NCBI GenBank assembly: GCA_029990175.1
Contig: JARKIP010000017.1
Location: 34,211,001 to 34,275,000, forward strand
From: Petunia secreta
Lineage: Eukaryota; Streptophyta; Magnoliopsida; Solanales; Solanaceae
Direction: 5' to 3'
Length of the DNA: 64,000 nt
Shown: positions 46,937 to 56,718 of the stretch, piece after piece
Numbering within the stretch: the stretch's first letter is position 1
Layout: every line of letters begins with the position of its first letter
Program-made: the position numbers and the translations under genes
The notes under the pieces: model-generated
Told to the model about the DNA's origin: nothing
Database searches by the model: none
Seen by the model: only the letters and a program-made list of their open reading frames with translations

Positions 46937-48278
46937 TGATCACGCCCAACTACGCCCAATAAAAGGGACTAAGTTGTCTCGGCAAATATAGCTCGGTACT
47001 TAAAGTCCCGTGATCGAATCCCACAGAGAACACGACTCCTAGCAGTTAATCTAAGCTAAATTATCTACTCAACCAACTTCAAGTTTATATCTTTGGTTTG
47101 ATTTTATACTAAAACTACTAAACAAGAAAGTAAATAACAAGTGTAGAAAGATAGATTTGATTCAAGAGATGAAAAACCTATGATTGATTTCCCCAACTCC
47201 TAACTTGTGCTAAAGTATTGTGATATCAATTTCCCCTAACTCTTCCTATTGAACAAGTGCTCCAAGTTTACAACTACCCACTTCCGTTAAATAATCATAA
47301 CTTTCATTAATTAACTATTCTAATTAACTAATGAAGACAGGGAGGACTACACTTATGGTTCACAGTAAGGATCAATATTCCTAATTCACCGTTTTGACAA
47401 CCGAAGCAATATTTTTATTTTAGGTTGAAATACTGCTATGTATTTAACCCTAACTTATGAATCTATTCCTAGTAATCACAAGAATAAAGGGAACAATTAA
47501 TTGGGGATCCTACCAATTAATAGCAAATAATTCGTAAACAACATAGATAGGAAGAATTAACAAAGTTCATTACTAACACAACAATTATCATCATACAAGT
47601 ATGTGGAGTGGGTCAATCAACCCTAGAATGGGTTATTTAGCCACTCATAGTCATGTTCTAAGACAAGAAATAACTATAAGTATACAAAATCACAAGAATA
47701 TGGATGCATGGATGAAGTAGAGCCTTGAATCTTGATCTTCTCTCTTCCTTGCCTCCTTTTGATGTTAGATAGGTCAAAAGTTGTGTTTTGAGACGTAATT
47801 TAGGGCTTTTATACCGTCCCCATAGACCCACACAAGTCGGAAATCCAAAATAAAGTCGAATTGATAATGTCAGGATTTTAAGCCTACGGTGTCGCACAGT
47901 GCATTGCGCAATACGGTGTCGTTGGCCAATTTCTACAGGATTTCAAAATCTCAAGTTCTCTTAATATTCCCCCTATTGCGGCGCATGTGCAACGCTCAAT
48001 GCGCGCAACAGGGTTAAATTACTGCTTCTCCAATTTTTTCTTTGTTCTTTCTCCACTCCTTAGTTCCCGGTCAAGTCTCGGGCTTCTACTCAGACTTTAA
48101 AACCCTTATTTTCACTAAACTTTTCTCCACGAACGGTTCGTATCATCAATATAATTCCTACAACTTGAAACACACCAAATAAGAACAATTCCGTTCAAAC
48201 TACCAACAAATATCAAAAGTCGAAGCATGAACATGAGGCGAAAGTATAGAAATTATTGCAATATCTAGCCTCGTATCA
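46937..48278 (-). repeat. Solo LTR (1,342 bp) in the NB-ARC domain
   Basis: On the minus strand it begins TGATACGAGGCTAGATATTG and ends GGGCGTGATCA. Flanking 5-mers (plus strand) acttt and gcttt differ by one base. Removing the LTR and one of them rejoins the NB-ARC frame exactly. No internal coding region accompanies it, so it is a solo LTR. TATA (minus GGTATAAAAGCCC) at about 47806-47818, with a GC-rich palindromic patch upstream at 47880-48010. Confidence 0.8.
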
Positions 48279-48924
48279 GCTTTCGAGATCTCTCTCTGTG
48301 ATCTTTTCCAACAAATCTAGAGTTCCCTTGGTGCAACCCTGGATAGATTTAATGATAGTCTGAAAGAGATCTGGGGTGCTATACTCTTGAGAAACCCATA
48401 TCCAAGCACATCTTTGGAATGTGAGTAGACTAGGCGAATTGTAGATATTTCTTGCAAGACTCATTTTTCCTAAACCGCCCATACCATAAATGGAGATGAT
48501 TCTTTAGTGAGGATCTTCTTTGTGAAATTCAACAAGCAATCTTTCTATAACATCCCGAAAGCCAACAAAAATCTGATCCTGATCATCCACATAGGAGGTA
48601 GTTATCCTGCGTGCAGATCTCTGAATATTGTTTGGCCTATTACTTGGCCCGTCACCAGCATTATTGATATCCGTAATACCATAAGTCTCTCGTTTGCGAG
48701 ATATACCCATGACTCGCTCCTTGAGTGATTGGATCTCCGTGGCCACATTGTAGAATTTGGTCTCCTTCCTACAGAGACTAGTGAAAGCCTTCACACGACT
48801 TGAAAATCCATGGTCGTCGCTATATTTGGCAGCCGTGAAGCTGTAAGTCTCCAGTATAGCAACAACATCATTAGAAATAGAGTTGATTTCAAAAACCCAT
48901 TGTTGAACTCTTTGATCTTCAACT
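48279..48924 (-). pseudogene. CC-NBS-LRR pseudogene, coiled-coil end and P-loop
   Basis: Contains the end of the CC domain (FEINSISNDVVAILETYSFT, EIQSLKERVMGISRKRETYG), a pre-NB segment (VGFRDVIERLLVEFH), an in-frame TAA at about 48504-48506, then the P-loop IYGMGGLGKMSLARNIY and WIWVSQEYSTPDLFQ (RNBS-A). The P-loop threonine after GK is methionine here, which would weaken nucleotide binding. The 5' end of the gene is lost at the copia-4 LTR (48925). Confidence 0.8.
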
Positions 48925-49184
48925 TGTTGAGATTACTTAGGCTGCAAGTCTCTTAGATCAATGAGAAGTAATTATTGTGTGATGTATGCCAGCTGTGAAT
49001 AGTGGAATTAAGTTAGTTAGGATTAGATATTTTTGTATAAATAGGCTTAGGTAGTTAGTTAGTTAACTAACACTTCATTTCCTTGTAACCAACTTTTGAG
49101 CTAAGAAAATTTCCCCCAAAATCCTCTCTTCTTTCATACGATTCTGCTTGTACTCTAGTCGGTCATCAATGGCTGATTTTAACA
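48925..49184 (+). repeat. copia-4 5' LTR (about 260 bp)
   Basis: Begins TGTTGAGATTACTTAGG and ends TGATTTTAACA, directly before the primer site. TATA (GTATAAATAGGC) at about 49034-49045. The left end abuts resistance-pseudogene coding sequence. Confidence 0.65.
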
Positions 49185-49197
49185 TAGTATCAGAGCC
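49185..49197 (+). other. Primer binding site of copia-4 (tRNA-iMet)
   Basis: TAGTATCAGAGCC, one base different from the common TGGTATCAGAGC, immediately after the LTR. Confidence 0.75.
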
Positions 49198-49293
49198 ATT
49201 TTGAATCGATCGAAGCTAGGGTTTTAATTCCAATCCAATTCCAGCAAAGTCACGGTGAAATTTTCCTTTTTGAAGCTCTGCAATTCAGCAAAA

Positions 49294-49713
49294 ATGGTGA
49301 ACCCTAACCCTAATTCACAAAGCAACTTGGATGACATAGATCATCGTCATCCCTTGTACTTACTCCCATCGGGTACACCTGGTTTAGCTCTAGTTTCAGT
49401 CCGATTAACAGGAATTGAGAACTATGCAGTTTGGAGCAGAGCAATGAAGATCTCTCTTCGAGCTAAGAAAAAACTGGGATTCATTGATGGATCATGTACA
49501 AAGGACGAGTATACTAGTGAATTAGCAGAGGAATGGGAACGTGTAAATGTTGTTCTCCTTGCTTGGATCATGAACACTGTGACTTCAGAATTATTGAGTG
49601 GAATAGTGTATACAAGTGATGTACATGCTGTGTGGATGGATTTACAGGAGATATTTGATAAAGTCAACGGTTCTAGGATCTATCATCTGCACCGAGAAAT
49701 AGCTACCATAACA
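49294..49713 (+). pseudogene. gag: copia-4 gag, truncated
   Basis: Starts MVNPNPNSQSNLDD. Has LTGIENYAVWSRAMKISLRA and KLGFIDGS, the N-terminal gag domain of copia elements, then IMNTVTSELLSGIVYTSD and IYHLHREIATIT, where homology stops. The remaining 34 codons of the open frame belong to element A. Confidence 0.78.
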
Positions 49714-50521
49714 CATACTTCATTGAACAAGGGTTTAATTCCTATTCTTTCATTTATTAATCTTTTCATCATTATTTCATCAAATCATTGTCTTGTGATT
49801 ATGAGTATGTGTGGCTAAATCTTTCGTTCTAGGGTTAGAGCGTTTCATGAAGGTTGATGTTTGAAGATTAAATTCCACATATTGAATCCCATAACGGATT
49901 ATTTATTCTTTCTTGATTTCACTTGTTTAATTATTAGGGCCCGATAATTAGGCATTATCTATGGTTCTTAGATTGAACTCGAAAGAGGGAATTTATGAAC
50001 GCAATAAGAAAGAGTAGGGCTAGATTGTGAACCCGGGCATCCGAAAACCAATTTGTGAGTAGGATAGACATATACTTGCTCGCGTAGCTTAACTAATCAC
50101 AAAATTCGTTAATGCGTGCACGTGATTCAACCCATAGACATATAGGGATTGGAGTAGCCTGCATAGACCGTAAAGAATCGAAAGGTTTTCACGGGTACAT
50201 TTAACCTGTTAGTTAGTAATCCGGGATTCGAGGAGTGGAATCAATTGGAAACTCAACTGGATTGGTCGTAGCTCTGACCCTAGACCGTCTCATTAATATT
50301 GTTTACAACCAAAGTTTGCCCTATTGTTTGACTGAATTTCCACCATTTAAATTATTGTTCTTTAGTTAATAATATTCTCACAATTGGAAAAGATCCCTAA
50401 ATAGTTGTTAAGAAATTATTTGTTAGGAGTCCAGTCTGAATAGTCATCGTGGGAATGATACTCTACTTATCACTTTATTACTTGTCGACCACGTATACTT
50501 GCGTGTGCGTTGGGAGCAACA
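49714..50521 (+). repeat. Element A 5' LTR, lacking its first ~500 bp
   Basis: Homologous to the last 800 bp of the B LTRs (TTCTAGGGTTAGAG, GACATATA, GGTTTTCACG, CTCAACTGGATTG) and ends GTTGGGAGCAACA. The U3 part with TATA and GC palindromes is missing at the junction with copia-4. Confidence 0.7.
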
Positions 50522-50527
50522 AGTTTT

Positions 50528-50544
50528 TGGCGCCGTTGCCGGGG
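50528..50544 (+). other. Primer binding site of element A (tRNA-Asp type)
   Basis: TGGCGCCGTTGCCGGGG, six bases after the LTR end. Confidence 0.82.
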
Positions 50545-50638
50545 ACTAAATAATTGACTGTTTTCTTTTTAGACAATTTATTATTTTCTATTCAGGTTTA
50601 ATTTTTTTGTTTAGTTTATTATTGTGTTACTTGTTAAC

Positions 50639-51628
50639 ATGGCATCTTTTAATGAAAACTTGTCGAATGATAGTTGCTCAAGGTTTGATGATCTTTGTTT
50701 ACTGTGTGGAGGAACTCACTTGTGGGAAAATTATCCAAGTCTTTCAACCCTACGGGACTGGTTATGTAAATTTTCTACAATCTTTGACTGGAACTTTTGC
50801 AAATTGTGTGGTGGTATGTGGAATTCTTGTCCTAAGTGTCATACTCCTTCCCCAATCAATAGGTGTGATGACTCTAATAGTGTTTGTGAGTTTGACAGGA
50901 GCGATAAAGTGCAGGTTGTTAGCAAAACTTGGATAATGGAGCACACCAAACTCTTTGAAGCATATGAGGATTTCTCTAAGGAAATAACAAATATGACGAA
51001 GCAATTTATGGAAGAAAGAGTGGAGCTCACACAAGGAATTGATCAATTTGGTTTAGCTATTCACGACTTGGAGGCAAATTTGAGTGATATGGTTGAGGTG
51101 TCTAATGCCCAATTATCAATTGTCATGAATAGTAGATTTGAGATAGAAAAGCTTACGAACCAACTTGAGGAGCAAAAAGTGGAATTTCTACCATTCGATC
51201 CAATATTAGTTGAGGATGCCGAAGTTAACAAAATTACATTAGAGTCAAGTGAGGAAATAGAAAATATCATATTTGAGGACTCTAGTATTTGTGCAAGTGA
51301 GGGTGTCAAAAGTAATGCAATTTTAGAATTGAAGCGCATTGGACCTCATTCCAATCATTTTTCAACATTGTGTTTGGATGGTGACATAAAAATTGAGTCA
51401 CCCGAGCCTATGAAGAAACCAAAGGAGGAGGAACAAAGTGCCTATATTTTAAAGTTTGTGATGTCGAGGAGACTAAAAGACATCCCTCATTTAAAGGCTA
51501 AGAAGTGTAAAATGCGACAATGGTTACTTGGACCTTTTGTATTTTTGCCACCATCCCAATACCATAGTCGTAAGCTTGAGGCGAAGTTGGGGAGACAATT
51601 CATTAGTTCAAGGTGGAGACAAAAGTGA
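50639..51628 (+). CDS. A/B-family ORF, copy A: cysteine-motif, coiled-coil protein (330 codons)
   Basis: Start at MASFNENLSN, 118 bases after the LTR; an upstream in-frame ATG at 50624 is less likely because copy B begins at the equivalent M. Residues 20-32 are CLLCGGTHLWENY, a CCHC-like knuckle with the last cysteine replaced by tyrosine (it is C in copy B). Residues 54-67 are CKLCGGMWNSCPKC (CX2CX6CX2C). About 105-185 is heptad-rich and probably coiled coil (FMEERVELTQGIDQFGLAIH). Acidic middle, then a basic, strongly conserved C-terminus (KKCKMRQWLLGPFVFLPP, QFISSRWRQK). Roughly three quarters of residues match copy B. No family recognised. The CX2CGGxH motif resembles knuckles of some plant gags, so a gag-derived RNA-binding protein is possible. 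Confidence 0.8.
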   Translation: MASFNENLSNDSCSRFDDLCLLCGGTHLWENYPSLSTLRDWLCKFSTIFDWNFCKLCGGMWNSCPKCHTPSPINRCDDSNSVCEFDRSDKVQVVSKTWIMEHTKLFEAYEDFSKEITNMTKQFMEERVELTQGIDQFGLAIHDLEANLSDMVEVSNAQLSIVMNSRFEIEKLTNQLEEQKVEFLPFDPILVEDAEVNKITLESSEEIENIIFEDSSICASEGVKSNAILELKRIGPHSNHFSTLCLDGDIKIESPEPMKKPKEEEQSAYILKFVMSRRLKDIPHLKAKKCKMRQWLLGPFVFLPPSQYHSRKLEAKLGRQFISSRWRQK

Positions 51629-51690
51629 TGAAGTTGTCTTCGTCGTGCCGCGACGTTAAATCAAGCGCTTCTTGGGAGGCAACCCAATTT
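51627..51690 (+). ncRNA. Possible RNA hairpins at the stop codon of the A ORF
   Basis: Stem 1: GATGA (51627-51631) with TCGTC (51640-51644). Stem 2: TTGGG (51672-51676) with CCCAA (51683-51687) around loop AGGCAA. In copy B stem 2 is TCGGG/CCCGA, a compensatory base-pair change, and stem 1 has GACGA. Structure within the transcript is inferred; not a separate RNA gene. Confidence 0.5.
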
Positions 51691-53660
51691 GCTTGCTTTA
51701 ATATTATTTATTTTTATTATTATTATTATTATGGTTGTATATTACTTTGGGTGATTCTTTGGATTGCAGGTTCATGTAATGTCGAGTTTAAGTGTGGGGT
51801 GTCCTGACCCCTGCCTAATATTGATGACCTATTGGGAGAAGTCTGAGTACCTCATGTTATACGGAAGCTTGGAGGATGCTAGCGCCAACGGCTAGGCCTA
51901 TTGGCCTTCAGGGAAGTTTCTTTACCCTTGCACTTTCTTATTTTTAGCACTGAGGACATTGCTTGATCTAAGTGTGGGGTGGGGGAACTCTCCTTTATTT
52001 TTGAGGTTAGGGATGCATGTACCGTTAGGATTTTTCTTTTGTCACTTGACATTTTATTTTTCTTTTTAGTATTTGCTTTTGTTTTATTAGAAAAAAATGC
52101 AAAAAGATTTTCTTTATAGGCTTTGTAGTGGTACATGTCATCCACCCCGTGGTTTTTCTTATGGCCTCGGTTCTTTTCCACGGGGAGGCCTTTGAACCGG
52201 GTAATTTTTTTTATTTTCTTTCTTTTTAGGATTAGAGTAGTTAGTTATAGGTGGCCCTAGACGAAAGAAATAGGTAGAATGCTAGGTGCCTTTGATTTGT
52301 TTGATACCGATGTACTTGGACTTATTGCATGTGATACTTGTGGTGTCTTTTAGTTTTAAATTGTGATGCATGCCTAGAAAAAAATTGAATGACCCCCTTG
52401 AGACGCTTGAGTCCACTCACTTGACTTTGTTGTGAACCTTTGTGCATTAGTGCTTAAATTCCCACAAGTTGCACCCTCTTTGCTTGATTGAGAGTTGTGA
52501 TGGAGCCATTTTGTGTAGATCGTGTGCAATGTGTGTTGTGAGGCATATTCTTATTGTACTCCATGTTGCATATTGGTGTCTAGAACTTGCCCCGTGTGTG
52601 CAAAGTGAAATTCTAGGTTCGCTCTAGTCAGGAGATAATACAGGCTTTCTTGAATTGCCTTCTAGCCATTAATTGTCTGCCCTTTTATATGCACCTTGGA
52701 CTTGCTTTGTGATCATATTGACCTTTTTGTTGGCACTCATACCGTGAGCCTACCCACTTGTTCTAAATTTCTTTCTTTTGACCCTTTACTCCTTAAGCAC
52801 TTTAAGTGATAATTTGATATTATGTGGAGTTGTGGTTGAATGTTGGGAGGTTTTTGAGTGGAACCAATGAGGGGGATATGTGGTAACTTGAGAAGTAGTT
52901 GAAAAAAGAACATAAGCAAGGTTTGGAGTGAATTGAAAAGAAAAAAAAAAGAGAAAAGAATATCCATCCTTGCTAGTGTGTGCTTAAAAGAAAAATTACT
53001 ACTTTCTGGAAAAGGTGTGTGAAGAAAAAAATTTGTTGGTTGGGTGAAGTGGTTGTTGGTTTTTAGGAGATGTGTGATTTCGTTGTATTGTGATGTATTA
53101 AAGTGCTTAGGGAGGTAGTCACTACTATCCATATGTATCCTACCAGCCCTTAGCCTACATTACAACCTTTTAAAGTCCTAGTTAATCCCGATTGGAGTGA
53201 GCCTACATTAGTGGAGTCCTACACTACGGGCAAGCCTATGGTGCATCATGTGTGACACGTGAGCTTTTTATGAGAGTGAGTAAATTCTTTCTATGCTATT
53301 GTCCCCATTCCATTCTTGATATTCATTGTTGTGTGTGATATTTGGGGGACACTATCTTGCTTCATTGTTTGGTGAGGGCACATGGTTTGCATGAGATAGG
53401 TGAAGTCGTGGCTTCTTGGTTGGGTAGATAGGTGTGACTTTGTGGGAGCATAGTTGCAATGAGTCAAGTTTATGCATTTGAGTTGTCTTGGGGTGGTTGT
53501 TCTCATGTTTTGAGTTTGTTATATTATTGGCATGTTTGTTAGGCCCATTGTAGTCATGTATGCATTTGTTCAATAGTCGGTATCAACCATAGTCATAGGC
53601 AGACCTGTTCTACCTAGGTTGGGAAGTTATTTGTGATTGCTCGAGGGAGAGCAAAGGTTC
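51691..53660 (+). other. Long non-coding region of element A
   Basis: About 2 kb without a supported gene, yet collinear with B. Contains a TAT microsatellite (51712-51733), two internal polypurine-like motifs AGTGTGGGGT (51791-51800 and 51971-51980), and the inverted-repeat element at 52142-52200. Confidence 0.7.
52145..52199 (+). ncRNA. Conserved inverted-repeat element of A (possible pseudoknot)
   Basis: CCCCGTGG (52145-52152) pairs with CCACGGGG (52178-52185). Inside the loop GGCCTC (52163-52168) and CGGTTC (52168-52173) can pair with GAGGCC (52185-52190) and GAACCG (52194-52199) outside the stem. The pairing would cross, that is, a pseudoknot or two alternative folds. The roughly 55-nt block is the same in copy B. 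Confidence 0.6.
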
Positions 53661-53673
53661 AAGTGTGGGGTGG
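53661..53673 (+). other. Polypurine tract of element A
   Basis: AAGTGTGGGGTGG directly before the 3' LTR start TGATGTTTGG. Confidence 0.75.
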
Positions 53674-55010
53674 TGATGTTTGGCATTTTATGCCTATATT
53701 TCCTCACGTTTGGATACTTCATTCGCCCGTTTTCTAGCTGACGAATGTGATTTTGCACTGATTTTGTATCGTGTGACTTGTAGGATGTTGTGAGGTGCAG
53801 TTGGAGCTTTGAAGAGCATAATCAAGCAAGAAAAGATTGAATTTGGATTGAGGATTGAATCGAGCACGCGAAGGCACGGAACGAAGCAAGCTGCGAACGA
53901 CGGAAGCAGAGAATTAGCCTGGCGCGCTTGGTGGCGCGGGGCGTCCAGTGTGAGCGCAGTTTGGGGCGCGGGGCGCCCATTGCAGTGCCCAACTTTCTTC
54001 CGCATTTTGAGACGCGGGGCATGGCCGTTACGTGCAAGATTCGACGTCCTCTGCTTGGTTCCACGCGGTTTGAGGCGCAGGGCGCCAGCTATAGCGCCCC
54101 TGGAGAGTTTTTGGAAGTCCTATTTCGTCTAGGCTTAAGCGTAACTAATTGCGAGGCTTTTGTAAACATTATAAATACCCTTCTACTTAGTTTTTGATAG
54201 AGGTCGAGATTTTGGAGCAAGTTTTGGAGAAGAGGGGAGGATCCCTAGATGTCTTCTAAACAAGTTCTTTCTCTCTTTTTCTTATTCTTCTCTTTAATTC
54301 TATAGTTTGTTCGTTCTAGGGTTAGAGCGAATACATGAAGATTGATGTTTGAAAGTTGAATTCTTCCTATTGATTTACCATTACAGATTGTTTGTTCTTT
54401 CTTGAGCCTAATTGTTTGGTTATTGGGGCCTGATAATTGAACACTATCTATGGTTTACAAGTTGAACTCGATAGAGGGAACTTGTAAACGCACATAAGAA
54501 AGAATAGGGCTTGATTGTGAACCTGGGCATCAGGAAATCGATTTGCGGGTAGGATAGACATATACCTATTCGCCTTGCTTAGCTAAATACAGAATTCTTT
54601 AATGCATGCATGTGATTTAACTCCATAGACATATAGGCGTTAGAGTAGCTTGCATAGACTCGTGAAGAATCGACAGGTTTTCACGAATATAATTAACCTG
54701 TTAGTTAGCAATCTAGGTAATCAAGAAGTGGAATCAACTGGAAAAACTCAACTGGATTGTTCGTAGCTCTGACTCTGGACCGTTTCTCTCTTATTGATAA
54801 CAACCTAGAATTTGCTCTGTTACATGACTTCAGTTAGTTGTTTTTAATTATTGTTTTAGTTAGTAAAAATCTCAATCATACTTGAAAAAGATCCCTGAAT
54901 AGTTTTTAGGAAATTGTTTGCTAGGATTCAGTCGTAATAATAGTCCACGTGGGAACGATACTCGATTTATCACTTTATTATTTGTCGACAAAGTATTTGT
55001 GTTCACTTGC
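53674..55010 (+). repeat. Element A 3' LTR (about 1.33 kb)
   Basis: Begins TGATGTTTGGCATTTTATGCC, as do the B LTRs. GC-palindrome cluster at 53930-54105, TATA at 54170-54177. Homology to B stops just after GTCGAC (54989); the GGGAGCAACA end is absent, so the right end is approximate. Confidence 0.72.
54170..54177 (+). promoter_or_regulatory. LTR TATA box of element A
   Basis: TATAAATACCC about 500 bp into the 3' LTR. The same position in B reads TATAAATACTC. Confidence 0.55.
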
Positions 55011-56045
55011 CAAAGGGCGAGTGGAGAGTGAAAATTTAAATCTAGTTGGCACTTTAGCAGCTATTTTTTTTTCAGATTTCACTATTTTTTCGGCCCTTTT
55101 TCATTTTTCTTGTTTTCTTTCCTTCTCTTTCTCTTTATTTATAAGAGTCTTCTCCCTCCCTCTTCCATTGCGTACCAAAACATAATTAAATCTAAAAAAA
55201 TTTCTTAGTTTGAAACTTATCTAAAAATTGGTCTTCTCACTTAATTGTCCACCCTTCTTGAACCCATTAAAGTACCATCATATTCCAACATCCGTATTTC
55301 ATTTTTAATTGTCCAATCACCCATTAAAAATGAAGATTGTATATTATTATTGTGATGAGCCAGCGGTTCGAAAAAATATCTTCGACTAACGCAAATCCAA
55401 GAAGGCGTTTCTTCGGATGCAAATATTATGGGGAAATTCTTAATAATGTCCTTCTAATTTTTGAATTTTTTAAAGTTATTAACTTGGTTGAATATTTTAG
55501 GTAAGAGACGGAGTTCCATGTGGTCTTTTTCAGCGGTATGATCAAGAATTTTCTGAACACTCTAAGGTAGTTATTGTTGGCTTGTTGAAGAAGAATAATA
55601 AGATGGAGAAGAGGAGTAAATATATGAAGATTATGTTGGTTGTTTTCCTTTTTTTTCAAATTTATTGTGTGGGTTTGCAAATAGAATCAAATGCTAACTA
55701 TTTAGGTTTTGTGTTGGTACTGAAGTAGATTCCGAAGCAAGTTTGTATAATGTTTTATCTGACTTTTAATCTTTTATTTTTTTATTTTATTAATTTTTAT
55801 CTTTTCATATTATTAAAAATGACATGGCAAATTAATAAATTCCACGTGTGTGCCACATGGCATATATTTTTAGGTGTCTGTGGCAAGTGCATATACACAT
55901 CCCAACTTTTCAAGGTGGGGTTGTAGATATGAAAAATAATAGTTCAAGTTCTGTGACCAACGCATAGTTTAGGTAGTAAACTTGCAAAACAGTGATAGTT
56001 TATGGGATTTAAACCATTATCTCTAAGTAATTCACAGTCTGAACA
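55011..56045. other. Gene-free stretch before the F-box pseudogene
   Basis: A/T-rich; I found no F-box domain or other coding signal here, so the 5' end of the F-box gene is missing. Polypyrimidine runs at about 55075-55165. Confidence 0.5.
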
Positions 56046-56718
56046 AATATTTGGAACAACACACTCACACCCAATAACTTGGTTCATTCCCTGGGGAACC
56101 CTAATCCCTTAGATACTATTGCGGGTTCTGTTAATGGGTTGATTTGTCTTCACTATGGGCTTGATGGGTTGATTCTTTGGAATCCATCAACTAGACAAGT
56201 TAAGCACTTACCTGGCCTTTCGCATCTAGACGCAAATAGCTTGTTTGGCTGTTGCATATTCATGTATGGTTTTGGATATGATGAGGTACATGATGATTAT
56301 AAGGTAGTCGCTATTAACCATACTGGCCCTGCCATTGGCTTTATATATAGTTTGAAGAGCGATTCTTGGAGCAATCTTGATGTGTTTAAATGCAGGGTGC
56401 AATACGATGGTTCCGCTAAGTTGATGAATGGGAAGGTTCACTGGGTTACTGGTACTACCTTTACTACTCGTGGTGATGATGATTTGGGGCATTATGTCTG
56501 TTGATTTGGTTGACGAGAAATGTGGAAAGATGGAGCTGCCCTCCTACGAACAAGGAGAAAAAGATGTGAGGCTTGGAGTGTTGGGAAGTGATTTATCTAT
56601 GCTTTGTAGCCATATAAGAAATCATGAGAGAAATCCATTGGATGTGTGGGTTATGAAGGAATATGGGGTTAAAGAGTCTTGGACAAACTGTATTCCATCA
56701 ATTATCATGATGGCTCTG
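56046..56718 (+). pseudogene. F-box-associated (FBA) gene remnant, part 1
   Basis: Coding similarity starts near TTLTPNNLVHSL and runs through GSVNGLICLHYG, LILWNPSTRQVKHLPGL, FGYDEVHDDYKVVAI, SLKSDSWSNLD and LMNGKVHWVTG, all signatures of the FBA domain of plant F-box/kelch-like proteins. A frameshift lies near 56500; the next frame has DVWVMKEYGVKESW, another FBA motif, then a one-base shift before the element B insertion site. The N-terminal F-box is absent. Such proteins are substrate adaptors of SCF ubiquitin ligases; this one is dead. Confidence 0.8.

Larger units (their letters stand above)
48925..49713 (+). mobile_element. Ty1/copia element copia-4, 5' fragment
   Basis: LTR, primer site and the first 140 codons of gag, then cut by element A. 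The rest of copia-4 is not seen on the far side of A. Confidence 0.75.
49714..55010 (+). mobile_element. Element A: non-autonomous Ty3-type LTR element of the A/B family
   Basis: 5'-truncated LTR (49714-50521), primer site, one ORF, about 2 kb of non-coding sequence, polypurine tract and 3' LTR (53674 to about 55010). The internal region (3,152 bp) is collinear with that of element B on the other strand (3,134 bp). No gag core, protease, RT or integrase. The TGGCGCCGTTGCCGGGGA primer site is the tRNA-Asp type known from Athila elements. Its two LTRs differ by about 20% by eye, far more than those of B, although the ORF is intact; this suggests recombination between subfamilies rather than great age. 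Confidence 0.8.

Noticed and set aside
53809..54197. GC-rich ORFs near 54 kb, 57.7 kb and 62.1 kb
   Set aside because: Overlap the palindrome clusters in LTR U3; open frames arise from GC-rich composition.
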